The notes under the pieces were generated by a model that worked only from the letters and a program-made list of their open reading frames with translations, ran no database searches and was not told the DNA's origin. A DNA stretch of 64,000 nucleotides from Shinisaurus crocodilurus (Eukaryota; Chordata; Lepidosauria; Squamata; Shinisauridae): the NCBI GenBank assembly GCA_021292165.1, contig CM037877.1:205944715-206008714 (forward strand), given 5' to 3'. Shown here piece by piece: positions 52,929 to 63,729 of this stretch. Position 1 is the first letter of the stretch; every line of letters starts with the position of its first letter. The position numbers and the translations under genes are program-made.

Positions 52929-53173
52929 AAAACTGAAGTGCTGTGTTTATAACAAAATAAACTTCTATATAAGTCACAAGTGTAATGTGTTTTATATTGA
53001 CGGGGGGGGGAAGCAAAAATGTAAAAGGCGTGAAACTGGTTTTGATTCTAGCACCATTAAGAAGGACCTTGGGTGACAGTATTAATTCCTGTGATTGTTT
53101 TAAAGAATTCTACACTGCCTTCCCACAAGAATGTTCAAAGTGAGTTACAGTAGAGAAGATAAAGACCAACAAC

Positions 53174-53252
53174 AAGTTTCCTGCATTGAGCAGGGGGTTG
53201 GACTCGATAGCCTTGTAGGCTCCTTCCAACTCTATGATCTATGAAATCTATG
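53174..53252 (+). mobile_element. CR1 or 5S-SINE 3' tail fragment
   Basis: AAGTTTCCTGCATTGAGCAG, GGTTGGACTCGATAGCCTTG and CTCTATGATCTATGAAATCT equal the tail of the 5S-SINEs (the ATGATCTATGAAATCTATG ending is the SINE version). The head is missing. Confidence 0.8.
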
Positions 53253-53609
53253 AGCAACAGGGAGCCAGTGAAAGGAAGAACAAGAGGCACAAAGAGATTT
53301 GGGTGAAAACGGGTCAAAAGCTGATTGAATTGGGAGCTTCTGGATTTGGGGGTATAAAAAGGATAGGGACAAGACAAGACATTGTTGCAGATAGCCCAAT
53401 TGCTGACAGAAGATGATCAACTAGCCAGATTGCTGGATAATTCAGGGAAGAATGAATGACTCATGGCCTCAGGCACACTGATCTTGCTTCAACCATCCAT
53501 TGGGGGGCCGTTATTACTAGTGCCCTTGGGACCTCTCTTGGGAGTGGGACCCAGGATATCTGAAAGAGTGTCTCTTCTCAATTGAACCTACCCACCCACC
53601 ACATTCATA

Positions 53610-54245
53610 ATCAGAAGCCTTCCTCCATGTGCCACCACTGGCAGAGGTATGGTTGACTAAGACACAGGATAGAGCCTTTTTGGTTGTGGCACCTGAACTC
53701 TAGAAATCCATTTATTTATTTATTTATTTCATTTTTATACCACCCAATAGCCGAAGCTCTCTGGGCGGTTTACAGCAATTAACAAAACAGTCCCTGCCCG
53801 CAGGCTTACAATCTAAAAAGACACGACACACAAGGAAAAAGGAATGGGGAGGGAAGAAGGGGGAATATTAATTAATACTCCTGGCAGGGCTGGTGGAATG
53901 GCCCTGCACTCTCTCTCATCTCCCTCATTTCAGCCTGCTGGAATGGCTGGTGGTGGTGACAGACAGTCGAGGGAGGAGGAGCCTTCAGGAGGGCGGCCTT
54001 TCAGCAGGGCTGGTGATCTATCTGTTCCAAGATAGATCCAGTTTGCTTCTTCTCTGATGATAGGGCAGGCTTTAAAACTTTTTCATTCTGCCAGGCCTTT
54101 GACCTGTTTTTAAAAATTCCCTTATAAACTGATTTGTTTGTTGATTCTATTTTAATGTTCTCTGCTTTTCATTTTCACATTGTACATTTGTAATGTTGAA
54201 ACCACTTTGGAGGCAGCTTTAAGGGCCAAAAGGAGACATACAAAT
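53610..54245 (+). pseudogene. L2-type LINE C-terminus and 3' UTR, interrupted
   Basis: GATAGAGCCTTTTTGGTTGTGGCACC encodes an RAFLVVAP motif seen in the other L2-like copies. The text is cut at about 53706 by an antisense LINE tail (53706-53893) and resumes with CAGGCCTTTGACCTGTTTTT to AAACCACTTTGGAGGCAGC. Confidence 0.55.
53706..53893 (-). mobile_element. LINE 3' end fragment (antisense)
   Basis: TTTATTTATTTATTTCATTT, ACCACCCAATAGCCGAAGCT, CTGGGCGGTTTACAGCAATT and GCAGGCTTACAATCTAAAAA, nearly identical to 10976-11150 over about 170 bp. Confidence 0.8.
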
Positions 54246-54249
54246 AACA

Positions 54250-54500
54250 TTATAAACAGTGACGACCTCTGCCATGCCCCTTCCTTGATTAGCTTCCGCC
54301 GGGCATTAAAAACGTGGCTTTTCAGGCGGGAATATGGGGTGGGTTAGGATTTTTAAGTTTTGTACTGTTTTAATTGTGTTTTATACTGTGTGTGTGTCCC
54401 TGTATTTTATTGCATTGTACATCGCTCAGAGTGGCTGGATGTCTGGCCAGATGGGCGATTCATAAATATAATAAATAAATAAATAAATAAATAAATAATA
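54250..54500 (+). mobile_element. L2-type LINE 3' end with AAAT microsatellite tail
   Basis: ACCTCTGCCATGCCCCTTCC, AACGTGGCTTTTCAGGCGGG and TGTACATCGCTCAGAGTGGC match 27240-27440. The tail (AATA)n spans 54471-54499. Confidence 0.85.
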
Positions 54501-54612
54501 CACATAGCACCAGCAGTGCCTTGAAGTACACTGGCAGCCCTGAAAGTATACTGCAGTTGAACAATAGCTGAATTTGTATGCTGCACCCAACACTGACCAC
54601 AAATGTATGTGG

Positions 54613-54885
54613 CAGGATTGGCCCTACCATTAGGCAGAGTGAGGCAGCTGCCTCAGGCAGCAGATGCTGGGGGTGGGGCAGGGAGCAGTGGCCAGGCACT
54701 GGAAGACAGAGCACAACCTGCTCTGCACCCCCTGAGCTGGGCTCAGTGTAGTGGAGGACACTGAACCATCACCAGAGTTGAATAAGATTTATTCTCTTGT
54801 CTGGTTGACTTCTATACAGGGAGTGGGAAGGGACGTGCTATCTTGTCCTTCACCTCAGGCAGCAAAATGTATTGGGCTGGCCCTG
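54613..54885. mobile_element. hAT-type MITE, GCCTCAGGCAGC family, copy 2
   Basis: Starts CAGGATTGGCCCTACCATTA and ends ATTGGGCTGGCCCTG. Exact 8-bp flanks GTATGTGG (54605-54612 and 54886-54893). Same family as 4690-4959. Confidence 0.93.
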
Positions 54886-54989
54886 GTATGTGGGCATTAT
54901 TCTGTGTCAGCTGCATCTCCTAAACTATTTTGAAGGCTAGTCCCACATGGAGTGCTCTACATGAGGTTACCAAAGCACATGAACGACAG

Positions 54990-55335
54990 TAGCAACTAGG
55001 GATAGCGTATCTGTAACTTTCAGTTTCTCATAGTTTCTTATTTTTCCAGTCTTCAGTTTGGTTTGTCCCAGACTTCAAGAATTTCGTGTTTAAAGTTCTG
55101 ATGAAAATTTATATGCATTTTTGTGCATTTTTCTTCTAATACATGCATGTTTGTAAGCAATTTTGCCTAATAGACACATTTTTAGTGAGCAATTTTCCTA
55201 ATATAATAGCATTTCTAAACATTAGTTTCCCTAATATACATATATTTGTGTACATTTCCTGATTGGAGAATTCCATTGCTAAACTGGAACAAGTGCAAAT
55301 TTCAAAGGGCAACTGATCTTCGGTTCATGTATTAG
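54990..55335. mobile_element. Old hAT-like relic with CTAATATAC-type internal repeats
   Basis: Begins CTAGGGATAGCGTATC and contains four or more spaced units of the type GCAATTTTCCTAATATA/GCATTTTTCTTCTAATACA. A relative lies at 61120-61495. Family known to me as a common amniote repeat pattern; the superfamily call is tentative. Confidence 0.4.
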
Positions 55336-55352
55336 AAAGTGAAAAATTAGGT

Positions 55353-56300
55353 ACATAAGAAGAGCCATGCTGGATCAGACCAAGCATCCATCTAGTCCAG
55401 CATTCTGTTAAACACAGTGGCCATCCAGCTTCCCACAGGATCCCATAAGCAGGACATGAGTGCAACAGCACCTTCCTGCCCATGTTCCCTGGCAACTGGT
55501 GTACATAGGCATACTGCCTCTGATACTGGAGGAAGCATATAGCCAATCAGGTCTAGTAGCCATTGATAGCCTTCTCCTCCAGGAATTTATCCAATCCCCT
55601 TTTAAAGCTGGCCAATTTGGTGGTCATACTCATAACTACATCTTGTGGAAGTGAATGCCATAGTTTAACTATGCGCTGTGTGAAGAAATACTTCCTTTTA
55701 TCTGTCCTGAATCTCCCACCAATCAGCTTCATAGGGTGACCCCAGTTTCTAGCATTATGAGAGTGAGAGAAAAATCTCTCCCTGTGCACTTTCTCCACAC
55801 CATGCATAATTTTGTACACCTCTATCATGTCTCCTCTTACTCGCCTTTTTCTAAGCTAAACAATCCCAGCTGCTGTAACCTTTCCTCATAGGGGAGTTGC
55901 TCCAGCCCCTTGATCATTTTAGTTGCCCTCTTCTGCACTTTTTCCAATTCTATAATGTCCTTTTTTAGGTATGGTGACTAGAACTGTACACAGTATTCTA
56001 AGTGCGGTCGCACTATAGATTGGTATAAGGGCAGTATGATCTTGGAAGTTTTATTTTCAATTCCTGTCCTAATTATGCCTAACATGCAGTTTGCCTTTTT
56101 CACAGCAGCTGCACAGTGGGTCAACATTTTCATTGAACTGTCCACCACAACCCCAAGATCTCTTTCTTGGTCAGTAACCGCTAGCTCAGATCCCATCAGA
56201 TTATACTTGAAGTTGGGATTTTTTGCCCCAACATCCATTACTTTACACTTGCTTGCATTGAACTGCATTTGCCATTTTGATGACCATAATAAATACATAA
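55353..56300 (-). pseudogene. CR1-type LINE: ORF2 C-terminus and 3' UTR
   Basis: On the minus strand the frame at 55978-56298 has QFNASKCKVMDVG, RDLGVVVDSSMKM and [17 protein letters not shown]; the next frame 55553-55828 has MIEVYKIMHGVEKV and RIVKLWHSLPQDVV. A frame break lies between them at about 55830-55975. The 3' UTR (55353-55550) reads, antisense, AGAGCCATGCTGGATCAGAC. Differs from the CR1 at 19.9 kb in its 3' UTR, so it is another CR1-clade family. Confidence 0.88.
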
Positions 56301-56363
56301 ATAAATAACTGTGACCTCTTTGTCATGACTGGAACATGCATTTATCTATTCAAGTGGTGGGGG

Positions 56364-56603
56364 TAATTATTTATTTTATTTATTTATACCCCGCCTTTTT
56401 TCCAACAAGGAACTCAAGGCGGCTTACATAATCCTCCTCCTCCTCTCCATTTTATCCTCACAACAACCCTGTGAGGTAGGTTAGGCTGAGAGTCAGTGAG
56501 TGACTGGCCCAAAGTCACCCAGTGAGTTTCATGGCCGAGCGGGGATTAGAACCCAGATCTCCCGAGTCCCAGTCCAGCACTCTAACCATTACGCCACACT
56601 GGT
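56364..56603 (-). mobile_element. tRNA-derived SINE with short target duplication
   Basis: Minus-strand copy starting with TTTATTTTATTTATTTATAC and ending CATTACGCCACACT. The flanks GGTAATT occur on both sides (56362-56368 and 56601-56607), which fits a target duplication within the CR1-type LINE. Confidence 0.92.
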
Positions 56604-56900
56604 AATTGAAGTCACCCATTATTATAACACTTCCTCATTTGGAGGCTTCCCTGATTTCATTTTCCATCTCAAGATCACCCTGTGCATTCTGATCTGGGGG
56701 GGCAATAGCATGTTCCTAGTACTAAATTTGTTTTGGAGCCAGGCATTGTCATCCACAGTGCTTCTGTGGAAGAGTCTGCCCCTTTTAGGTTTTCAAGTCT
56801 GCTGGACACTATGCCCTCTTTGACATACAGAGCAACACATCCTCCAGTATGCCCTTCTCGGCCCTTCCTATAAAATGCAAGGTAAGTTTGCATTAAAATG
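56604..56900 (-). pseudogene. CR1-type LINE endonuclease fragment
   Basis: The minus-strand frame 56675-56992 contains GREGHTGGCVALYVKEGI, EALWMTMPG and LVLGTCYCPP, the mid part of a CR1 APE-type endonuclease. The continuation toward 56604, after one stop, encodes VIIMGDFN, the metal-site motif. It lies upstream, in the same orientation, of the C-terminal fragment at 55353-56300, with the reverse transcriptase between them lost. Confidence 0.8.
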
Positions 56901-57059
56901 TGAGTCAAACTGCCCCCTTTTGCGAGCAAAGTTCCATTTGCGACTTTGCTTTCACTTGACAGGCAAGGCTTTGACAGGCATTGATGAGGCAAGGCTTTTC
57001 ATTTCAGACCCCTGTAAGTGCACAGGTGCACACTTGCGAAAAACCAGATTTTAAAAAAA

Positions 57060-57262
57060 TGCAATTTGCACAAATTACAATTTGTGCAAATTTCAAGACC
57101 AATTTTTTTTGAATGTGCAAATTTCTCAGGGACTCTGGGAAAACCAAAACCAAAACCTGGTGCAGTCTGGTTTTAAAATTTGGATCTGTTTGGATCGGAA
57201 ATGCTGCAGAATTCCATCAGGCTTAAACAAAACGGAATTCCCAGTGTTGCCCATCCCTAGGA
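57060..57262. mobile_element. hAT-like relic, right end
   Basis: ACAATTTGTGCAAATTTC-type text, GTTTTAAAATTTGGATCTGT and terminal GTGTTGCCCATCCCTAG resemble the decayed hAT family also seen at 32193 and 61490. Left end not found. Confidence 0.35.
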
Positions 57263-57264
57263 CT

Positions 57265-57705
57265 CATGAAGGTGCTAAGATTTAAGGGAGTTTAAAATGC
57301 AAAACTGCATATGCTCAGAGTCTTTTTTTTAATCCGGGTTGGCAAACCTTACGTATAATGAATGTAGAAGCAGTTGTAAAGCATGGACTGGCAGTGCGGG
57401 AGCAGCGGGAGAGACATGTTAGTTTTTTGCTTCACAATAATACACATGGCTGTCTAAAGGGGACTCCCATAAGACCCTTAGGTCCAGGGTCTAAAGTTCC
57501 CTAGCTGTACCACTGGGCTGGGGTATAAATATAGAAAATAATACAAATGATACTTTCTCATCCCCTGTCAGTGGGTTCAAATAATTCCAGCCAAGGACAA
57601 ACTGTTTTCCCTCTCCCACTGCCACCGTTTCCTGAGAGATTCCCTCTGCTGAGTTCTCCAAACTTGAGAGGTTTTGAAAAGCAGCTGCAATAGCAGATGC
57701 TGACA
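57265..57705. other. No gene seen
   Basis: No recognised repeat or exon. Confidence 0.4.
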
Positions 57706-57711
57706 CACCAA

Positions 57712-57917
57712 GGGCCGGTTCACACGACCATGTTCATGGCTGGCTGGCTTGCATGTGTGAAGGGGCCCTCGCAAACAAAATATACCACAAAACTCAAAAG
57801 TCTACTCACCTCGCCTCAAATGCATTGCTGTTCAGTGGAGTTGGTCTGCACTGTAAGCTCCCGGGTATGAAATGTGCAGCAGTCACTGTGACGTATGTGC
57901 ATGTATGAACCGGCCCT
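57712..57917. mobile_element. MITE with GGGCCGGTTCA ends
   Basis: Terminal inverted repeats GGGCCGGTTCACACGACCATG and CATGTATGAACCGGCCC, flanked by CAA on the left and TAA on the right. The 3-bp flank pattern again fits a Harbinger-like target, with one mismatch. Confidence 0.65.
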
Positions 57918-57920
57918 AAG

Positions 57921-59645
57921 AAGCGGCGACCTTTCTGAGTTTTGCCAGTGTCTTTCTGTTAACAGGAGTCTTTGGCTGTGGCAGAAGCTGTGTGGTAGTT
58001 AGGCAAACACCGTGGCCTTTCATGAAGGTGATCTCGGGCTTTTTAAAGTCAAATGTCCAGGGAGTCAATCTTCCTTAAGAACAAACAGCAAGACAGACAC
58101 AACAGAAGCACGCCTGAAAGCCAGAATCTTTTTTCCTTTTTCCCGCATCCCTGATCCCAACCTTAATCCCCGCTCAGAATCCTGTCAGCCCGACTGTTCT
58201 AGAACTGACATTGCTGCAGGCATCTTCTCTGCCGACTTCCCTCAGATCTGCCTCCTCCTGGGACTGCTAAAAGAGGACTTGGAGATTTTTGTGTTACTGG
58301 ATGATTCATTCAGTGCCCTCAAGCAAAGCACGGGGGTTCCCTTGGGGTAGGGGAGGAAGGAGGGGAACGGAGGCAATGCGGTGCCATCCCACGGAAAGGG
58401 ATGCAGGTTATATGGCATAGAAGAGCTGCCTGGCTTATAGAAATGAATCATAGGAAGAGCTGCGAAGAGCAGTTCTATTAATGGTAACCGTGTGCTGATC
58501 CCATTGGTGTGACTGCCCTTTCTTCCTGTGAGGAAAAAAAAGAAAAAGAGAAGAGTGCAGGATTGATGTTCTGGCTCGTGTTGGAATACTGTAATAATTT
58601 GTAGGTGGAGCTCACTTGGCAGATCTCTTACCAGCAATGTTGCCAGGTGATCATATCGATATTAATCAATGCTTTACCAGCCGCTGTGAATTTTAACTTA
58701 GGTTATTTCCTCTCCTTTGCTATTAGTGTAGATTTTTTAAAAAAATTAAAGTATGCCAAATCAGATTTGCTTTCAAAGAGCATATGCTTGTTATGATGGA
58801 AAATTGAGGCTTTTTTTGCAGAACGGGGGGAAAAAAATCAAAATCAATGCCCAATAAATCAGTGTTATGGTTTGAAAGCCCTCCACTTAAAAATCCCTTC
58901 AGTTTCATTCATTTTTTTCATCAGGAGAAAATAATTTCCCTACCAACTAAATTCATGATGAGCACTGGGCTGTTTTAGAGCTGCTTTGTACTTTAGGCAG
59001 CATTGCGGGCATGCCAGCGTTTGGTTATTTTTTTCTCAAGGAGAACGTATAAAGTGTTTACCGGTACATGTGAAACAACCGTGCTAAGTACTTAGGGACA
59101 CGCAAAGGACAGGTGCTGGAGAGCTTCAAGTGCCTGTGACTCCCTGAGATGTGTCCACTGTGTCCCTGAAGATGCATGCCTCAACGGCTATTTAAAAAGT
59201 GAGCGTGGGGCAACCCCATAGAGCTTTTCATCTTTGCCCACTCTTCTCTAGTTTAAAAGGCAGGGGGGTAGTACCTCCAACCCCAACTCCCCATTTCTGG
59301 ATTATAATGGCTGCAGTTGCCCAAATTTCAGTCACAACAGTCACTGAAGGAGACATTTAATATGACAGAAGCAGATGCAACTAGAATTCTTGCTATGCCT
59401 GGGTGTGTGTGTCCCCCTTCTTTTTCTTGAGCAGTTGTGGCAGTAGTAGATACAATGGCTAACGCTGATGGAATAGCCTTGGTGCTCCTGACTGCTGCTC
59501 TGTCGCTTGCAGAGTCAGGCCTGGCTGCCACCAGATCAACAGTTGTGGCATTGCACTAGTCAAGGGACTGTTGTTCCACATGCTATTTCATGAGTTGTGC
59601 AGCAGCTGATAGGTTCAGCCATCCAGGCCATATATTTCCTATCTT
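57921..59645. other. No gene seen
   Basis: A 112-codon plus frame at 58012-58350 has no domain. Unique-looking, moderately conserved-seeming text around 58560-58950 could not be evaluated. Confidence 0.4.
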
Positions 59646-59647
59646 TG

Positions 59648-59780
59648 TTATGTAAGGGCCAAACTAGACTTGACGTCAAAAGCACTTTTGCATTTAATGT
59701 GCAGAAATGCAAATAGCATCAGAGCGACAGGATGGATAATTATCTAGATCACAGCTGGTGTGGGGTGGGGAATGTAACCC
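59648..59780. repeat. Dispersed repeat shared with 25350-25480
   Basis: CAAACTAGACTTGACGTCAA, GCATTTAATG and ACAGCTGGTGTGGGGTGGGG parallel CAAACTAGACGTGACATTAA, GCATTTAATGG and ACAGCTGTGGTGGGCAGGGG at 25360-25440. Probably two copies of an old MITE. Confidence 0.5.
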
Positions 59781-59789
59781 TTTCAGCTC

Positions 59790-61110
59790 CTGCTTCAGTC
59801 CTGAGGAAAATCGCTCCTCTGAAGTGGTTATTTGTTTTGGGGGGAAATCCCAGATTCAGGGGATATTTAACTGGATGTACATAATCAGTTGGGTGTGGAT
59901 TGCAATGGCATCATCAGTGGGTGGTTTTGAGACCCAGCAGAAATATATTGGCGAACTGAAAGCATGTGGAAACTGAAAGTCAAAAGCCTTTCTAATTACA
60001 AAAAGTACCAGGCTCATAGGTTAAGCAGATTTTCTCAATAAAAGTTAGCCAAGCTGAACGTGAAAACTCCCCAGTAAACATTCTAGCTAAGCCTTCAAAC
60101 AAAATGAATATTTTTGCACATCGTTTCCTAAGTTCTTAGCACCTTCATTCTTCTGTGTTTGGATAAATTTCTCCTCTAAATCAGCTTTGCTCTGGAAAGG
60201 TCCAGTCTGCCCCAGAATAAAAGGCCATCTGAGGGTGTGCAGAGAACAGATGAATGTAAAACAACACAATATTGATTATTGATCAATGTAGGAAGCAGTA
60301 TACTTATACAGATGCAAAAAAAAATATATAGATCCCTGGCCCTCTTATTTTATTTTAGGTGAGATAATACTTCTTTTTTTCATAGAAAAAGTAGGAAGCA
60401 AAAGAGATATATAGGTGAGATATAAACCTGCATTTGATCTATGAAATATTTGTCCATGGCTGTTGGCCTTATGCTTGGAACCCAAACATTTCACTTTTCA
60501 CTTAAAGGTAAGTTTCTAGACATCATGGCTATTGAAAATATATTCAAATAAAGACAAATAAAACAATCAAATAAAATAAATGTGTCTCATGATTTGTAAG
60601 CTAAGTATGATTTTCAGGGACATAATTTTGAATGGATCTTAAGCACACATTTCAGAAAATAGGAGTACTTCCCTCACCCAACCGTGCCACTATTAGCAGT
60701 ATGTCAATCATGCACCTTTAGAAAGGGAGAAACACCTTCCCAAGAATCAGTTTGCTGAGGTTCCCGGGACATGTTTCCTGTGTGTTTGCTTTGCATACAG
60801 GCGTCTTCCCTTCAAACATTACAGAATTAACATGGCCAACATGCTGTGGAAACTCAAGCATCAGTTTCCCTCCCAATATGTGATGATTCCTTTAGTTTAG
60901 GAGTACCTGGCCTGTTAATTAGCCAACTGGCTGGAAGATTCAGCTTGTAATCAGGGACACTTCCCAACACCTCAGTGATTTATTTATTTATTTGGGGAAA
61001 TGCACAGGGCCTACAGAATGAAAGTGGTGGTTGACACGAAGTGCTGTGATTCCAAGGGCCTTGGAATCACAGGGATGTGATTCCAATGTGTGAATTGGAT
61101 GTGGGAATCA
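59790..61110. other. No gene seen
   Basis: Unique-looking A/T-rich DNA with a TTTA tract at 60980-60993. No repeat, exon or RNA recognised. Confidence 0.45.
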
Positions 61111-61119
61111 GCAAAACTC

Positions 61120-61496
61120 AAGCTCATTGAGGTTCTCCAGTGTCCACCTCAAAGTTCGTTCTGACTCACGTCCAGATCAGATTGTGAGCTTTGTTTATTT
61201 TCACATGAAAATCAGGCATATTTTCATGCTCATTTCCCCAAATGTATGCATCAATTGTGTGTATTTTTGAAATGTACAGATTTTTCTCTCATTAACTAAA
61301 GTCTGTGTGTATTTTTCAAATATACACATTTTTCAAATGTATTTTTGTTGTTATGCAAATTGCATTGCAAGCTCAGAAATGTATGGATTTCAGACTGCAG
61401 ATTGTGTTTGGGTCCACTTTCGGTTCTGGGAGGGGTGAATTGGGTAAATGCTGGTCAAAAACAAACTGCAACAAATTTCTCGCCCATCCCTAAATT
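61120..61496. mobile_element. Old hAT-like relic
   Basis: GTGTGTATTTTTGAAATGTA and related units recur between 61255 and 61345, and the right end reads TTTCTCGCCCATCCCTA. It parallels 54990-55335. Confidence 0.4.
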
Positions 61497-61716
61497 TCCA
61501 ACCACAAGTATGGTGGCCATTTGCCCTACTTTACAGAGGGCAGTCCTGTATTTGAAGACATCTTTTATTTGAAGGGCTTTCCAGTCCAGGTCTGGTTTAA
61601 AGATAGAGAACCAGTAGAGCAGAGGCCTTGAGGTTGCCCATCCACAGTTAGTACCTGGGCAGCAGACTGAGCAGGCACACAGGACAGCTGGTCAGAGTTT
61701 TCCCCACTGTGATTAA

Positions 61717-62140
61717 GGGCGCAATCCTATGGCTGGTAGACGCTGTCTGGCCTGCTATGGGAAAAGTCCAAGTCCCAGCTCCGACCTTGGAAAAGCACTC
61801 CGAGGTCGGAGCTAGGACTCCAACTTCAGAGTGCCCTCCCTCTGCCCTCGCAGCCAGCATGGTTCTTCGCATGCTGGCTGAGGCTCCAAACACGGAAGAC
61901 CAACTTCGGAGCTGGCACTTGGGGGGAGGGGAGGGGAGGAACAAGGCTTCACCAGGATATGAGGAATCCTGGCAGTGCTTCAGCCACTCCTCCTTGCGAG
62001 CAGGGGTAAAACACTAAGACGGTCGAAACTGGCCGTATAAGCGTTTTGGAGGGCGAGGGAAGCGCAGAGACAATCCTTGCCTCTGCATTCCTCCTGCCTT
62101 CCATTGGATGCCCATCCTCTGGGTTTGGAAGGTTACGGGC
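61717..62140. mobile_element. Harbinger-like MITE, long form, right end lost
   Basis: Left end GGGCGCAATCCTATGGC preceded by TAA (61714-61716). The interior has CTCCGAGGTCGGAGCTAGGA, a hairpin, as in the other long copies. The right terminal repeat is not found; the sequence drifts into unrelated text after about 62130. Confidence 0.7.
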
Positions 62141-62144
62141 AGCC

Positions 62145-62595
62145 ACATTAGATGGCCCTGTAAATGGGTTTTATTTCTATTTAAATGATGGTAATTAGTT
62201 CTAAATTTGCATCTATACATATAGATTAGCACATGCAGATTTTATGCAAATCTGTATCCACATTTGACCTGGGGGGTTTTAGCGTGTAAGTGACCACCCT
62301 AACCACAGGCAAACCTTCTCTCCCCCTGTCAGCTGCCTCCCCTGTGCAAGTGATTTCAAGCCTAAGGACAGATTGGATCAACCTAAATCTGGAATCATTA
62401 TACATGAAGTGTTATATAATATGTGGTTTATAAGGGAATACAAATGTTGCTTAGGAAACATCAACAATATCCTTTCATGGAATTGTTTTCTTACATCAGC
62501 AGGCTAAAACTTGGAGCAAACCCACACATGCATTTCCCCCCCATTCTTTTTGGAAGTATACATGTTTGCCAACAAACATCACTGCAGAATCTAGT
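62145..62595. other. No gene seen
   Basis: No recognised feature. Confidence 0.4.
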
Positions 62596-62598
62596 GCA

Positions 62599-62690
62599 GG
62601 GGTAGACAGAAGGTAGATTGTGATCTTCTGGTAGACTGTGGTATGATTTGCAGTAGACTGGCAACGGTTTCTGGCTCCCAGTTGTTTAAC
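62599..62690. mobile_element. hAT MITE, left half
   Basis: CAGGGGTAGACAGAAGGTAG then ATTGTGATCTTCTGGTAGAC recalls the left end of the 217-353 family (CAGGGGTGGGCAGAAGGTAG type). The right half is not visible. Confidence 0.5.
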
Positions 62691-62872
62691 AATAGCAACA
62701 ATGAAAAGGGATTTTCCCCTCGCCCCCTAAATTAGGCTGCTGTAATGAGGAAACCTTTGGGGTAAACCAGCCTTGAATCTTGGTGCGTGAAAGGACTATG
62801 AGCTCAGTTCTGGTAACATAAACAAGTTCTTGGGCTGAACATGTGTTCAAAGGCACCCTGGTCCTTAATTCA

Positions 62873-63110
62873 GAGAGCCAGTGTGGCGTAGTGGTTAGGG
62901 TGTTGGACTGGGACTTAGGAGATTTGGGTTCTGGTCCCCACTTGGCCATGAAGCTCACTGGGTGACTTTGGGCCACTCACTGACTCTCAGCCTGACCTAC
63001 CTCACAGGGTTGTTGTGAGGATAAAAATGGAGAAGGAGGAGGATTATGTAAGCCACCTTGAGCTCCTTGCAGGAAAAAAGGCAGGATATAAATATAATAA
63101 ATAAATAAAT
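62873..63110 (+). mobile_element. tRNA-derived SINE, full length
   Basis: AGAGCCAGTGTGGCGTAGTG with A box TGGCGTAGTGG, a B box mutated to GGTTCTGGTCC, the body TGACTTTGGGCCACTCACTG and tail AAATATAATAAATAAATAAA. Confidence 0.93.
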
Positions 63111-63119
63111 TTTAAGTGT

Positions 63120-63480
63120 CCAGAAGGCTCCCCACTGCCCCCGCTGAGTCATCGCTTTGCATCTGGCTCTGGTTGGTAGATCTCAAAGTTGTAGTAAAAA
63201 AAAATAAAATTGTTTGTTACAATGATTTCTCTCTTCCCTTTCAGGATAGAAATCCTTCCAAGGTGGCTTACAAGTAGATAAAGTTACATTAATAACATCA
63301 CTATAAATAATATTACAAAAAACCTCAAAACGACACAGAAGGATCTGTTCTACCACAAGGCACTGGATGGGAGGGACATACAGATTTTGTGCAATCCATT
63401 CCATCTGTATTTCACGGATTGTCAGGCATCTTTCATTCCATCATCTGCTCAGTAACGGAATCAGATTTTTGTACAAGAAT
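63120..63480. other. No gene seen
   Basis: A possible antisense LINE tail (GGTGGCTTACAAGTAGATAA) lies near 63265. Nothing firm. Confidence 0.4.
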
Positions 63481-63486
63481 TTTGTT

Positions 63487-63577
63487 CTACTTGCACTAAT
63501 GCACACTAGTGCAAGTGCACATTGGTGCAAGTGCTTATTAGGGCCAATGCACATTAGTGCAAGTGTGCATTTGTGCA
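63487..63577. repeat. Imperfect tandem repeat of GTGCAAGTGCACATTA type
   Basis: About five 16-18 bp units of the pattern TAGTGCAAGTGCACATTGG. Each unit contains TGCAAGTGCA-type self-complementary words. It sits in a region whose right boundary, CGGCATCCCTG (63716-63726), looks like a hAT end. Confidence 0.75.
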
Positions 63578-63729
63578 AATCCCCCGCCCCAAAGTTATAA
63601 AAAGGTCCACAGATCTGCAGAATCAGCACAACTCGGAAAAAGCCGTTCCGCTGCAGAATCCGCTGGTTGGATTCATAGAAATCCAAAGCCCTTTGAATCC
63701 ATTACAGATTTCTCCGGCATCCCTGCTTG

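Noticed and set aside
58012..58350. 112-codon open frame
   Set aside because: No family motif or biased composition; length is within chance expectation for 64 kb.
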